From: an uncultured Tateyamaria sp. | GTDB lineage: Bacteria; Pseudomonadota; Alphaproteobacteria; Rhodobacterales; Rhodobacteraceae | Direction: 5' to 3' | Length of the DNA: 64,000 nt | Assembly: GCF_947494755.1 (NCBI RefSeq) | Contig: NZ_CANLVZ010000003.1 | Location: 62,001-126,000, forward strand | Notes under the pieces: generated by a model | What the model was told of the DNA's origin: nothing | The model's input: the letters and a program-made list of their open reading frames with translations, nothing else | Databases searched by the model: none | Program-made: the position numbers and the translations under genes | Shown here: one piece after another, positions 27,977 to 37,892 of the stretch | Layout: every line of letters starts with the position of its first letter | Numbering within the stretch: position 1 is the stretch's first letter

Positions 27977-30920
27977 GCCGCAACCCCAACCACGCCTGTT
28001 TGGATGCGCGATGGGCGTCGATTTTCCTGTCGCGGTTATCCAGGGGCTTGAAGAGCGGCTTAGGGGCAAACCGCCCGAGGCTTGGGCCCGGGTCACCTTG
28101 TTCGTCAACACGCGCCGGATGGCACGACGGATGCGCGACCTGTTTGACGCAGGCCCGCCGCGTTTGCTGCCCCGTATCCGAATGCTAACCGACCTTGATG
28201 ATTTGTTGCCGGGCACGGCACTGCCACCACCCGCCTCGGCGTTGCGGCGACGGCTTGAGCTGGTCACGCTGGTCAGCAAACTCATCGAACAACAGCCTGA
28301 TCTTGCACCCGACACAGCCAGTTTCGATCTGGCCGACAGCCTCGCCACCCTGATGGACGAAATGCAGGGCGAAGGTGTAACCGCCAGCGATATCGCGGGC
28401 CTTGATGTGTCCGATCAATCCGGGCACTGGGCACGGGCGCAATCGTTCATCGCCATCGCCCAGTCATATATCGATGCCGCAGACGGCGCGCCGGACCCAG
28501 AGGCGCGACAACGCGAAACGGTGCTGCGATTGATGGCGCACTGGATCGATCAGCCACCCGTTGATCCGATCCTGATCGCAGGATCGACCGGGTCGCGGGG
28601 CACCACGCAGTTGCTAATACAGGCCATCGCGCGTCTACCGCAGGGTGCTGCGATATTGCCGGGCCTCGACACCCATATGCCTGCCGACGTTTGGGAGACG
28701 ATGGCCACCGATCCCGGGGGCGAGGACCACCCTCAGTTCAGGTTCCTGAAACTGGCGCGGGCGTTGGATCTGTCGCCCGGCGCGATTCCAGCATGGTCTT
28801 CTAACGCACCGGTCTGCGTATCGCGCAATAAGGTCGTATCGCTGGCCCTGCGCCCCGCGCCCGTGACGGATGCATGGCGGCGCGAGGGGCCGCTCCTCAA
28901 CGATCTTGAAACCGCGACGCAAGATATCACACTGGTCGAGGCGGAAACCCCCCGCGCCGAGGCGATAGCCATTTCGATGCGCCTTCGCCAAGCCGCCGAA
29001 ACGGGGGAAAAGGCGGCGCTGATCACGCCTGATCGCATGCTGTCGCGTCAGGTCACCGCCGCACTTGACCGTTGGAATATCATTCCCGATGACAGTGCGG
29101 GCACGCCCGTGAACGTCTCACCACCTGGCCGCTTTTTGCGCCATGTCGCGGGTCTGTTTGACAAGGCGCTCGATGCTGAGGCGTTGCTGACCCTCCTCAA
29201 GCATCCATTGACGCATTCGGGCGATCACCGGAATCTGCATCAACTCAGCACTCAAAAGCTCGAACTGGTGATCCGCAATGACGGGCTGCCCTATCCTGAT
29301 CGCGACGGCTTGATCCGATATGCGCTCAAGGCTGACAAGAACGCGCCCGAACCGATGGAGCGTTGGGCCAATTGGATCGCCGACCACCTTTGCGATCAGT
29401 GCACCGACGTCACCGCTGATTTGTCGACATGGGTTGCGCGCCATATGACTCTGGCCCATAGCATCGCCGCCGGTCAGGCGGCGTCCGATCCGGGTTTGTT
29501 GTGGAAGAATGAGGCTGGCAAAGCCGCCCGTGCCACGATGGACGATCTGGTCGAACAGGCCCCATTTGGCGGCGTGATGACCGCGTCGGATTATGTGTCC
29601 TTGGTGAATGCCGTTCTCAGTCAGGATGAGGTTCGCGACCCGGACGCGCCCCACCCATCCATCATGATCTGGGGCACGCTCGAGGCGCGCGTGCAGGGGG
29701 CCGATCTTGTGATTCTGTCTGGCCTGAACGACGGCACTTGGCCCGAACCGCCCGCCCCTGATCCGTGGCTGAATCGCAAGATGCGTATGGACGCCGGGCT
29801 GCTGCTGCCAGAGCGCAAGATTGGCCTGTCTGCGCATGACTTTCAACAGGCCATTGCCGCCTCCAAGGTATGGCTGACCCGATCAATTCGATCAGACGAC
29901 GCAGAGACAGTGCCGTCTCGTTGGGTGAACCGCCTGCAAAACCTTTTGACCGGCCTAACCCAGCAAGGCGCGCCGGACGTCTGGGACCAGATGCGCGCGC
30001 GAGGCGACCTGTGGCTGGCCCGCGCGCAACATCTTGATACCACCCTGCCTGCGCCCAAGGCGCACCGCCCTGCGCCCTGCCCCCCGGTAGCCGCCCGCCC
30101 AAGGCGCTATACGGTTACCGAAATCCAGACCCTGATCCGCGACCCTTACGCGATATATGCCAAACACTGCCTCGGGCTGCGCGCGCTGCGCCCCTTGGTT
30201 CAGACCCCAGATGCACTTTTGAGGGGGATCCTTGCACATGAGGTGATGGAGCGATTTGTCAAAACGACACTGGACGACCCAAGCACTCTGACCGTGGATG
30301 ATCTGATGGCCCATGCGCATCAGATTTTGACGGATCAGGTGCCGTGGCCCGCAGCCCGCGCCCTGTGGTTGGCACGGTTCCAACGGGCCGCGGCCTGGAT
30401 CGTCAAAACGGAAAAGGTCCGGCAATCCACCGCAAAACCAACGCTGTTCGAAAACAAGGCCAAGGGCATTCTTCAAATCCCGTCAATCGCAACCACGCTT
30501 GAGGGGCGGGCAGACCGGATAGATGTGGACGCGGAAGCGCGGGTCATTCTGTACGATTACAAAACCGGATCGCCTCCGACTCAGGATCAGCAAAAGCATT
30601 TCGACAAACAGTTGCTGATTGAGGCTGCCATGGTGGAAGAGGGTGCCTTTGCCGAACTTGGCCCCTGTACGGTGCGTGGTGCGCAATTCATAGGATTGGG
30701 AACAAATCCACGGATCGAAGACGCGCCATTGATGGACGAACCACCCGGCCACATTCTGACCGAATTGGTTGGTCTGCTGGGGGCCTACCTCGAAGGGGAC
30801 AAGGGCTATACCTCGCGCCGCGCCTTGTACGAAGAACGCGAAAGCCGCGATTACGACCAACTGGCGCGGTTTGGTGAATGGGACGTGACGGATTTGCCCG
30901 TGCCAGAGGTGCTGGAATGA
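27969..30920 (+). CDS. addB: Double-strand break repair protein AddB
   Basis: Subunit of AddAB, the alphaproteobacterial counterpart of RecBCD, which resects double-strand breaks and loads RecA. The 983-residue protein has the AddB N-terminal helicase-like region (TLFVNTRRMARRMRDLF), a central part with VILSGLNDGTWPE, and a C-terminal PD-(D/E)xK nuclease (GRADRIDVDAEARVILYDYKTG, where the Asp and Lys are the metal site). I chose ATG 27969, which overlaps murU by eight bases; a longer in-frame start runs inside murU. The stop overlaps addA (ATGA). Confidence 0.94.
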   Translation: MFKPQPQPRLFGCAMGVDFPVAVIQGLEERLRGKPPEAWARVTLFVNTRRMARRMRDLFDAGPPRLLPRIRMLTDLDDLLPGTALPPPASALRRRLELVTLVSKLIEQQPDLAPDTASFDLADSLATLMDEMQGEGVTASDIAGLDVSDQSGHWARAQSFIAIAQSYIDAADGAPDPEARQRETVLRLMAHWIDQPPVDPILIAGSTGSRGTTQLLIQAIARLPQGAAILPGLDTHMPADVWETMATDPGGEDHPQFRFLKLARALDLSPGAIPAWSSNAPVCVSRNKVVSLALRPAPVTDAWRREGPLLNDLETATQDITLVEAETPRAEAIAISMRLRQAAETGEKAALITPDRMLSRQVTAALDRWNIIPDDSAGTPVNVSPPGRFLRHVAGLFDKALDAEALLTLLKHPLTHSGDHRNLHQLSTQKLELVIRNDGLPYPDRDGLIRYALKADKNAPEPMERWANWIADHLCDQCTDVTADLSTWVARHMTLAHSIAAGQAASDPGLLWKNEAGKAARATMDDLVEQAPFGGVMTASDYVSLVNAVLSQDEVRDPDAPHPSIMIWGTLEARVQGADLVILSGLNDGTWPEPPAPDPWLNRKMRMDAGLLLPERKIGLSAHDFQQAIAASKVWLTRSIRSDDAETVPSRWVNRLQNLLTGLTQQGAPDVWDQMRARGDLWLARAQHLDTTLPAPKAHRPAPCPPVAARPRRYTVTEIQTLIRDPYAIYAKHCLGLRALRPLVQTPDALLRGILAHEVMERFVKTTLDDPSTLTVDDLMAHAHQILTDQVPWPAARALWLARFQRAAAWIVKTEKVRQSTAKPTLFENKAKGILQIPSIATTLEGRADRIDVDAEARVILYDYKTGSPPTQDQQKHFDKQLLIEAAMVEEGAFAELGPCTVRGAQFIGLGTNPRIEDAPLMDEPPGHILTELVGLLGAYLEGDKGYTSRRALYEERESRDYDQLARFGEWDVTDLPVPEVLE

Positions 30921-33900
30921 CGCAGCTTAACGCCGCCACGCAACGTCAGCACATGGCGGCGCAGCCCATGGCATCGACATGGCTGTCGGCCAATGCAGGG
31001 TCGGGTAAGACCCGCGTTCTGACGGACCGCGTTGCACGTCTGCTGCTTGAGGATGTCGAACCGCAGCACATCCTGTGTCTGACCTACACCAAGGCCGCCG
31101 CCTCCGAGATGCAGAACCGGCTGTTCCAACGGTTAGGCGCGTGGGCGATGCTGGATGATGACGCCTTGCGCACCGCTTTGGCGGATTTGGGCTTGGAACG
31201 GACCCCCGATGCCTGCGACCTCGCGCATGCCCGCACCTTGTTCGCGCGCGCGATCGAGACGCCGGGGGGCTTGAAAATCCAGACGATCCACTCGTTTTGT
31301 GCGGCTCTATTAAGGCGTTTCCCACTTGAGGCAGGGGTCAGTCCGCAGTTCACCGAAATCGAAGATCGCGCTGCCGATCTGTTGCGTGCCGAACTCGTCG
31401 ATCAAATGGCAGATGGTGCGGATGCGGCCGCCCTGAGAGCCCTCGCAGCGCAATATACGGGCGAGGATTTTCTGAAACTGACCAAGGAAATCGTCGGCGG
31501 CACGGATCAATTCACGGACCTGACGATGGATCAGGCGCTGGCGTTGTTTGGCCAACCACCGGGTCTGGATCGTGACCGCATTGTGCACGATGCGTTTGCG
31601 CCCGGTGACTGGCAAATGATCCAGGATCTTATCCCTCTTCTTGCAGCCAAAGGCGGCAATGATGCCAAGGCCGCTGACAAGCTGCGAACCCTCACGCGAC
31701 TTGATTACGACGCCTTGCCGATCTTGATCAGTGTGTTTGTGTTTGGGGCGAAAACCAAGGCACCGCACACGGCCAAGATCGATAGTTTTCCAACGAAGCC
31801 GACGCGGGACGCCGCCTCTCACATGATGGATGCGCTGAATGGGTTGATGCAAAGGGTCGCTGATGCGCGGCCCCGCCGTCTTGCGCTTGAGGCAGCAGAG
31901 CGCACGGTTGTCCTGCACCAATTCGCCCACCGTTTCGTGCGCCTTTATGACACCGCCAAGCAGCGGCGCGGCTGGCTCGATTTTGACGATCTGATCCACA
32001 AGGCGCGGGCGCTGTTGAACGATAAGGATGTCGCGGCATGGGTGCTTTACCGCCTTGATGGCGGCATCGATCATATTCTTGTGGACGAGGCGCAAGATAC
32101 CAGCCCCACCCAATGGGACGTGATCCGCAAACTCGCCGAAGAGTTCTCGTCCGGGCAAGGTGCCCGCGCCGAAGTTGTCCGCACCATTTTCGTGGTCGGC
32201 GACAAAAAGCAAAGCATCTATTCCTTTCAAGGGGCTGACCCGCGTGAGTTTGACCGGATGCAGTCAGAATTCGGCTCTAAACTAGCTGAATCGGATCAAG
32301 AGCTGCGCGGATTGACCTTGGATCACTCGTTTCGATCTTCGCCTGCGATCCTGAAAGTGGTAGACTCCGTGTTCCAAGGCGCGGCCTCGGCTGGTTTTGA
32401 CGGGACCCATACGCACATTGCCTTTAACCCCGATCTGCCAGGTCGCGTGGACCTTTGGCCGCTGGTCCCCAAACCGGAAAAAGAGGCAGAGCGTGATTGG
32501 TTCGATCCGGTGGATCGCCGCCATCCACAGCACCAGCACCGTATATTGGCGCAAGCCATTGCAGGCCAAATCAAGCAGATGATCGATGCCAAGACGCTGA
32601 TCCCCGACAAGACGGGCGGACGGCCCGTTCAGCCGCAGGATTTCCTGATCCTTGTGCAGCGGCGCGGCGGAATATTTTCGGATATCATTCGGGCCTGCAA
32701 GGAGGCTGATATTCCTATCGCGGGCGCGGATCGTCTGAAGGTCGGAGCCGAAACGGCGGTGCGTGATCTGGGTGCGCTGCTGTCATTTCTCGCGACCCCC
32801 GATGACAGTCTTTCTCTTGCGACCGCGCTGCGATCACCTTTGTTCGGCTGGTCCGAACAAGCGCTGTTCACCCTGGCCAACGGGCGGGCAGAGACTCATT
32901 TGTGGGCCGCGCTGCGCACCAAAATCGAAGCCTTTCCCGACACGGTCTCGACCCTGTTCGACCTGCGCGAGAACATCGACTTCCTGCGTCCCTATGATCT
33001 GATCGAGCGTATGTTGACGCGCCATCAGGGTCGCCGACGCCTGCTCGCGCGCTTGGGCGCGGAGGCCGAAGATGGGATCAACGCACTGCTGTCGCAGGCA
33101 CTCGCCTATGAGCGCGCCTCGGTCCCCAGCCTCACCGGGTTTCTGACATGGATGGAGACGGACGATCTTGAGGTCAAACGCCAGATTGACAGCAAGTCGA
33201 ACCAAATCCGGGTAATGACGGTGCACGGATCAAAAGGCCTGGAGGCGCCCATCGTGATCTTGCCCGAATGTGGCAAACGAACCCTTCAGATCCGCGATGA
33301 TGTGATCGAAGTGCAGGGCGTTCCGGTTTGGAAATCCCCGGCTGACGCGCAACCAGATGCGATGGTGGCGCGGCTGGACGAGATGAAGGAGGCACAGCGC
33401 CAGGAGTCGCTGCGCTTGCTTTATGTGGCTCTGACAAGGGCCGAAAAGTGGTTGATCGTCGGCGCGTCCGGAGATCTGGATCGCAATGGTGACGATTGGC
33501 ACCAACGCGTGGGCACCGCCATGACCGCGCATGATGCGGTGGATCTAAAGACGCCTGTGGGCCTTGGTCTGCGAATGGAACACGGGGCATGGGATTTCGC
33601 TGACACAAGTGACGCCGCGCCCGACCTGTCCGCATCAACCGCGCTGGCCGCGATCTATGAGCAACCTGCACCCGCTCTGCCGCCCAAAATGGTGACTATA
33701 TTGCCGTCGAACCTGGGTGGGGCCAAGGCGATGCCCGGTGATGGCATGGATGAGGATACCGCCAAAGCCTATGGCACTCTTGTACACAACCTGCTTGAGA
33801 CGCTGGCGCCGTTGCCCGCACAGGATCGCGATGCGGCGGCGCGGGTGGCAACTCTTGCTTCAAAGCTGGCGGATGAGCTCAAGTCTGCGGCAGTTGCAGA

Positions 33901-34282
33901 AGCGGTTGCGGTGTTAGCGGCACCTGATCTTGGCCATGTTTTTGCACGGGGCACCTTGGCCGAAGTGCCAGTGACAGCGAACATGGGTGACCAGCGCCTG
34001 CATGGAAATATTGACCGTCTGATTATTAACGACGACACCGTGCACGTAGTGGATTTCAAGACGAACCGCGCTGTGCCAACGACGCCCGACACTTGCCCGG
34101 ACGGCATTTTGCGCCAAATGGGCGCTTACGCTCATGCCATCGCCCAAATCTATCCGACCCATCGCATTCGCTTGAGTGTTTTGTGGACCAATACCGCCAC
34201 ACTGATGCATCTGCCGCACGATATCGTGACAGCGGCGCTATCGGCCACGCAATATCTTGACGATGGGCGGGGGGGTTCTTAG
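30917..34282 (+). CDS. addA: Double-strand break repair helicase-nuclease AddA
   Basis: UvrD-like helicase subunit of AddAB. The 1121-residue protein starts with the Q-motif and Walker A (ANAGSGKTRVLTDR, Lys31) and continues with CLTYTKAAASEMQNRL and the Walker B region HILVDEAQDTSP. Later helicase motifs are VVGDKKQSIYSFQGADP, VMTVHGSKGLEAPIV and LLYVALTRAEKWLIV. A C-terminal nuclease domain has NIDRLIINDDTVHVVDFKTNR. All seven helicase motifs look intact. It starts inside the addB stop codon and ends 40 bases before trxA. Confidence 0.96.
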   Translation: MTQLNAATQRQHMAAQPMASTWLSANAGSGKTRVLTDRVARLLLEDVEPQHILCLTYTKAAASEMQNRLFQRLGAWAMLDDDALRTALADLGLERTPDACDLAHARTLFARAIETPGGLKIQTIHSFCAALLRRFPLEAGVSPQFTEIEDRAADLLRAELVDQMADGADAAALRALAAQYTGEDFLKLTKEIVGGTDQFTDLTMDQALALFGQPPGLDRDRIVHDAFAPGDWQMIQDLIPLLAAKGGNDAKAADKLRTLTRLDYDALPILISVFVFGAKTKAPHTAKIDSFPTKPTRDAASHMMDALNGLMQRVADARPRRLALEAAERTVVLHQFAHRFVRLYDTAKQRRGWLDFDDLIHKARALLNDKDVAAWVLYRLDGGIDHILVDEAQDTSPTQWDVIRKLAEEFSSGQGARAEVVRTIFVVGDKKQSIYSFQGADPREFDRMQSEFGSKLAESDQELRGLTLDHSFRSSPAILKVVDSVFQGAASAGFDGTHTHIAFNPDLPGRVDLWPLVPKPEKEAERDWFDPVDRRHPQHQHRILAQAIAGQIKQMIDAKTLIPDKTGGRPVQPQDFLILVQRRGGIFSDIIRACKEADIPIAGADRLKVGAETAVRDLGALLSFLATPDDSLSLATALRSPLFGWSEQALFTLANGRAETHLWAALRTKIEAFPDTVSTLFDLRENIDFLRPYDLIERMLTRHQGRRRLLARLGAEAEDGINALLSQALAYERASVPSLTGFLTWMETDDLEVKRQIDSKSNQIRVMTVHGSKGLEAPIVILPECGKRTLQIRDDVIEVQGVPVWKSPADAQPDAMVARLDEMKEAQRQESLRLLYVALTRAEKWLIVGASGDLDRNGDDWHQRVGTAMTAHDAVDLKTPVGLGLRMEHGAWDFADTSDAAPDLSASTALAAIYEQPAPALPPKMVTILPSNLGGAKAMPGDGMDEDTAKAYGTLVHNLLETLAPLPAQDRDAAARVATLASKLADELKSAAVAEAVAVLAAPDLGHVFARGTLAEVPVTANMGDQRLHGNIDRLIINDDTVHVVDFKTNRAVPTTPDTCPDGILRQMGAYAHAIAQIYPTHRIRLSVLWTNTATLMHLPHDIVTAALSATQYLDDGRGGS

Positions 34283-34321
34283 GTTGCTCACCTACGCTTG
34301 ATCCTTGCAGGAGAGACCCAA

Positions 34322-34642
34322 ATGGCGACCGTGGCCGTAACTGACGCAACCTTTGACGCCGAAGTCAAAAATTCCGATGTCCCCGTTGTTGTGGATTTCT
34401 GGGCCGAGTGGTGTGGCCCCTGTAAACAGATCGGCCCAGCGCTCGAAGAGCTGTCGGCCGAGATGGAAGGCAAAGTGAAAATCGTCAAAGTGAACGTGGA
34501 CGAGAACCCGAACTCTCCCGCCCAGATGGGTGTGCGCGGTATCCCGGCGCTGTTCGTGTTCAAGGGCGGTGAGGTCGTGTCGAACATGGCCGGTGCCAAA
34601 CCCAAAGCGGCCTTGCAAAGCTGGATCGAAGAGTCGATCTGA
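34322..34642 (+). CDS. trxA: Thioredoxin 1
   Basis: A 106-residue cytoplasmic thioredoxin that reduces disulfides in ribonucleotide reductase and other enzymes. The active site is WAEWCGPCK (Cys31 and Cys34), and the cis-Pro segment [12 protein letters not shown] is present. ATG 34322 follows a GGAGAG ribosome site. It lies at the end of the tsaE-addA run with its own clear terminator. Confidence 0.97.
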   Translation: MATVAVTDATFDAEVKNSDVPVVVDFWAEWCGPCKQIGPALEELSAEMEGKVKIVKVNVDENPNSPAQMGVRGIPALFVFKGGEVVSNMAGAKPKAALQSWIEESI

Positions 34643-34670
34643 GCCGGCGCTTATCTTTAGAAATTCAAAG

Positions 34671-34699
34671 CGGCCTCTGATCGTCAGGGGCCGTTTTTT
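34671..34699 (+). terminator. Rho-independent terminator after trxA
   Basis: CGGCCTCTGA (34671-34680) pairs with TCAGGGGCCG (34684-34693, one G-T) around a 3-base loop, then TTTTTT. Its right arm overlaps the stop codon of the leftward kinase gene. Confidence 0.85.
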
Positions 34700-35655
34700 G
34701 TTGTGCAAAAGGCGACGTCGGCAAGTCGGGCAATCGCCGCCATCCGCTGATCTTGCCGCCAACTGCGCTGATCCGCATCCGCCGGAACCGTGCGCCAATC
34801 GGTGAGCAGCTGGACATAAGGCAGAAACCGCACTCCCGGATCATCTCGCGACACCAAATCGTACCCATCGAAAAACGCGTCAAGGGTCTCGTCGTTAAGA
34901 AACTGCCGCTCGGGCTGAAACAACTCGGCGTAGTCCATCAGCAGCCGCGCGATATCAAAGCCCACAGGCGCGTTGGTCATCGGTTTGAAATCAAGACCGG
35001 TTGCACCATCCGGCCCCAACAGAATATTGCGCAAATTGAAATCGCCATGCTTGATCGTCGAAACGGTTTCCTGACCATGCACCGCCATTTGGGGCAAGTT
35101 TGCGCAGCACCTTATGAAAGCCTCCGCTTCGTTCACTCGCAGATCGCCAGACGCTACCGACTCTGACAGTCGCGCCATGTGGTTTATCATGAACTTTGGC
35201 TGATAGGTGCGCCGCTCAACTTGTCCGCTTCGGTGGAAGGCGTCCAACCACGCCCCCGCCCGACGCAACAACGGTGCATGGGCGCGCCCTGCAACGAGGT
35301 GATCATTCAGCGTCTTGCCCGTCGCCTCGGCCATCAGCACAAAACCAGCGTCTGGCGAGGCATATAAGACCTCGGGCGCGTGGGCTTGGCCGTTCTCGCG
35401 CAACCTCTCGAACGCATCGCGCTGCGCGGCCACTGTTTCGATCAATGCGGCATCTTCAGGCACCTCGAAGAACCGCTTGAGAATCAACCGACGCGGTCCG
35501 TTCAGCCCGATCACCACATGCGAGCGGCCTTTGTCCTGCTTCTGCCAGATCAATTTGGATCGGTAGGTCCGTGGGTCCATGCCAAGGTCCGGCGCGACCG
35601 TGTCCCATTCCCTAAGCGCCTGCGTCACGCGCGGATCTGATCGGCCAAATACCAT
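34684..35655 (-). CDS. APH-fold phosphotransferase of unknown substrate
   Basis: A 323-residue kinase of the aminoglycoside phosphotransferase/choline kinase superfamily, not closely similar to the AmgK in this window. It shows the nucleotide-binding Lys region LILKRFFEVPEDAALIETVAAQRDAF, the catalytic loop IKHGDFNLRNILL (Asp and Asn), and the metal Asp in GLDFKP, where many relatives have DFE or DYE. Possible substrates include amino sugars, homoserine or lipids; nothing nearby decides. It converges on trxA and is divergent from hslV. Confidence 0.7.
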   Translation of the reverse strand: MVFGRSDPRVTQALREWDTVAPDLGMDPRTYRSKLIWQKQDKGRSHVVIGLNGPRRLILKRFFEVPEDAALIETVAAQRDAFERLRENGQAHAPEVLYASPDAGFVLMAEATGKTLNDHLVAGRAHAPLLRRAGAWLDAFHRSGQVERRTYQPKFMINHMARLSESVASGDLRVNEAEAFIRCCANLPQMAVHGQETVSTIKHGDFNLRNILLGPDGATGLDFKPMTNAPVGFDIARLLMDYAELFQPERQFLNDETLDAFFDGYDLVSRDDPGVRFLPYVQLLTDWRTVPADADQRSWRQDQRMAAIARLADVAFCTTKNGP

Positions 35656-35684
35656 GACTTATCCAAGCACATTGCCTGAACGGA

Positions 35685-35713
35685 TTGAAGCCACCGGGCG
35701 AACCGCGCATATA
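35685..35713 (+). promoter_or_regulatory. Candidate heat-shock-type promoter of hslV
   Basis: TTGAAG (35685-35690), 17 bases, then CATATA (35708-35713) preceded by CCGCG resembles a RpoH-type promoter, with the expected start about 20 bases before the hslV ATG at 35743. Motif and position only. Confidence 0.4.
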
Positions 35714-35742
35714 AAGAGCAGCCCAAGAACAGGAGACACAGC

Positions 35743-36300
35743 ATGCCTCATTCCGATTTTCCCGGATGGCACGGGACCACGATTATCGGCGTCAAAAAGG
35801 GCGGCGAGGTGGTGATTGCCGGTGACGGGCAGGTTTCGCTTGGTCAGACCGTGATCAAAGGATCGGCCCGAAAGGTGCGCAAGCTCAGCCCCGGGGGGTT
35901 CGACGTAGTTGCGGGCTTTGCCGGATCGACGGCGGATGCGTTTACTCTGCTTGAACGACTCGAGACGAAACTGGAGGCCACTCCCGGCCAGCTTGCCCGC
36001 GCAAGTGTGGAGCTGGCAAAAGACTGGCGCACCGACAAATACCTGCAAAAGCTGGAGGCCATGCTGATTGTTACAGACGGCGCGGACATGTTCGTGATCA
36101 CCGGTGCTGGCGATGTGCTGGAGCCCGAACATGATGTGGCCGCCATCGGGTCGGGTGGTAACTTTGCCCTAGCTGCCGCACGCGGCATGATGGACAGCGA
36201 CCGCGATGCCGAAACCGTGGCGCGCGATGCGATGGCGATTGCGGCGGATATCTGCGTCTACACCAATGGCCGTCTAACCGTGGAAAGCCTTAAGAAATGA
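35743..36300 (+). CDS. hslV: ATP-dependent protease subunit HslV
   Basis: Threonine peptidase of the HslUV (ClpQY) protease, a dodecamer that degrades proteins fed by HslU. The 185-residue product shows [29 protein letters not shown]. The catalytic Thr is Thr12, after an 11-residue leader cut at the Gly-Thr bond, a form usual in alphaproteobacteria. The Lys in SARKVRKL and [14 protein letters not shown] are also conserved. It overlaps the following aldo/keto reductase start by four bases. hslU is downstream but separated by two genes, one of them on the other strand. Confidence 0.97.
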   Translation: MPHSDFPGWHGTTIIGVKKGGEVVIAGDGQVSLGQTVIKGSARKVRKLSPGGFDVVAGFAGSTADAFTLLERLETKLEATPGQLARASVELAKDWRTDKYLQKLEAMLIVTDGADMFVITGAGDVLEPEHDVAAIGSGGNFALAAARGMMDSDRDAETVARDAMAIAADICVYTNGRLTVESLKK

Positions 36301-37334
36301 GTGATATGACATATACGCGCATGGGCAACAGCGGACTGATCGTCAGCCGTTTGTGCTTTGGCACGATGACATTCAACCTCGGCTCGGACTGGCTACCGGG
36401 GGTGGCCAAGGTCGGGCAGGAGGACGCGACCGAGATGGTTGTATCCGCGCTGGATGCGGGCGTGAACTTCTTTGACACAGCCGATGGATATTCCAGTGGC
36501 GAATCTGAACAGGTGCTTGGCAAGGCCCTTGGCAAACGCCGCAACGAGGCCGTGATTTGCACCAAGCTGGGGTTTCGCCAGTCCGATCAGATCAATGATG
36601 CGGGCCTTGGCCGAACCCATGTCATGAAACAGATCGAGGGCAGCCTGTCCCGAATGGGTACCGATCACATCGACCTGCTGGTGCTGCACAAGACCGACTT
36701 TACGACCCCACTCGAAGAAACCCTCGCCGCGCTGCAAATCGCAATTGATCACGGCAAGGTTCGCTATATCGGGTTTTCGAACTGGCCTGCTTGGCATGGT
36801 GCGCGCGCGATCCAATACCAGCGCGATCATCGGATGACGCCCTTTGTAGCTGGACAATATCTTTACAACACAGTCGCGCGCGATATCGAGCAGGATGTGT
36901 TGCCTATGATGGTCGAAATGGGGGTGGGGCTTATGGCGTGGTCACCGCTGGCGGGCGGCTTGCTGTCAGGCAAATATGATCCTGACAACCTTGAAAACGG
37001 TGATGGGCGGCTGGCCGAGGGTGGCGATTTTCTGGATATCGACAAGGCAACCGCGCGGCTTGCGATTTCGACGCTAAACGATATCGCAAAAGCGCATGAG
37101 GCACATCCGGCGACAATTGCGCTAGCTTGGGTTCTTGCACAGCGTGCGGATCACACGGCGATCTTTGGAGCGTCGAAGATGGGTCATCTGGAGGCGGCGC
37201 TGGCTGCGGCCACGCTCACCCTGTCTGCGGAGGAGGTCGAGGCGTTGAACTCCGTTGCACCGGCGGGCAAACGATATCCGCATTGGTTTGACACCATGAT
37301 GACCGACGAAATCTTCAGCGCCAAACTGTCATAA
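36297..37334 (+). CDS. Aldo/keto reductase
   Basis: A 345-residue NADPH-dependent aldo/keto reductase with the (beta/alpha)8 barrel. The catalytic tetrad is complete: Asp60 and Tyr65 ([11 protein letters not shown]), Lys90 (ICTKLG) and His131 (DLLVLHKTD). The Gly-Phe-Ser-Asn motif (YIGFSNW) and the C-terminal dinucleotide segment [15 protein letters not shown] are present. Such enzymes reduce aldehydes or ketones of many kinds; the substrate is not predictable. It is translationally coupled to hslV (ATGA), which is unusual as a neighbour. Confidence 0.9.
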   Translation: MSDMTYTRMGNSGLIVSRLCFGTMTFNLGSDWLPGVAKVGQEDATEMVVSALDAGVNFFDTADGYSSGESEQVLGKALGKRRNEAVICTKLGFRQSDQINDAGLGRTHVMKQIEGSLSRMGTDHIDLLVLHKTDFTTPLEETLAALQIAIDHGKVRYIGFSNWPAWHGARAIQYQRDHRMTPFVAGQYLYNTVARDIEQDVLPMMVEMGVGLMAWSPLAGGLLSGKYDPDNLENGDGRLAEGGDFLDIDKATARLAISTLNDIAKAHEAHPATIALAWVLAQRADHTAIFGASKMGHLEAALAAATLTLSAEEVEALNSVAPAGKRYPHWFDTMMTDEIFSAKLS

Positions 37335-37368
37335 AAAAGGGCCGCCAGCGATGCTGCGGCCCCTTCTT
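37333..37368. terminator. Bidirectional terminator between the reductase and the DM13 gene
   Basis: GGGCCGC (37339-37345) pairs with GCGGCCC (37356-37362); an A-run precedes it (37333-37338) and CTTCTT follows. It separates two converging genes. Confidence 0.75.
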
Positions 37369-37385
37369 CAAATATCGCGATCGGA

Positions 37386-37760
37386 TCAGTTCAGCTTGGC
37401 AACACCAAGGGGCACATTGAACTTTTCGCACCAAATCCAGACTTCGTTATATTCGCTTGGGTCGATGCCTGCAGGGATTGCATAACTTGACGCGCCTTCG
37501 TTCGAAGTCAGCAGACCCATCAGCGTCGAGCTGTCATAGCCGTCCTTGCCCAGAGCGACCTTAGGATCGGGCGCGCCATCAAAGGTGAAGTCGGCCAACA
37601 GGTTGACCTGATTGCCAGCGATTTCGGCGGTGCCGGTGGTGACATGGTTGCTGGCACCTACAAAGGTGCCCGTGCGACCGTGGCCGCCCGCAAGCAATTT
37701 GGTGGCGGGCAGAGTGGCAAGACCAATTGCGGCAAAGGAAAGAAATGAGCGACGATTCAT
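37386..37760 (-). CDS. Tat-exported DM13 domain protein
   Basis: A 124-residue protein. It begins MNRRSFLSFAAIGLATLPATKLLA, a twin-arginine signal (RRSFL followed by a hydrophobic stretch). The rest is a single DM13 domain: GTFVGASNHVTTGTAEI, VNLLADFTFDGAPDPKVALG, and the nearly invariant Cys in VWIWCEKFNVPLGVAKL. DM13 domains are proposed redox modules with an essential Cys. Tat export suggests folding in the cytoplasm, perhaps with a cofactor. ATG 37760 is chosen because the signal begins there. It is divergent from hslU and sits inside the hslV-hslU interval. Confidence 0.85.
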   Translation of the reverse strand: MNRRSFLSFAAIGLATLPATKLLAGGHGRTGTFVGASNHVTTGTAEIAGNQVNLLADFTFDGAPDPKVALGKDGYDSSTLMGLLTSNEGASSYAIPAGIDPSEYNEVWIWCEKFNVPLGVAKLN

Positions 37761-37892
37761 CTGAAGTCTCCGTGGGGTTGTGGTGAGGACAACATGGCAG
37801 ATGCTATCACAGATTACATGCCCGCGCACGCGGACGTGAGCGTGGTTGCGTTTCTGTGATGAAAGGTTACATCGCAGGATAAGGAGAATTGC

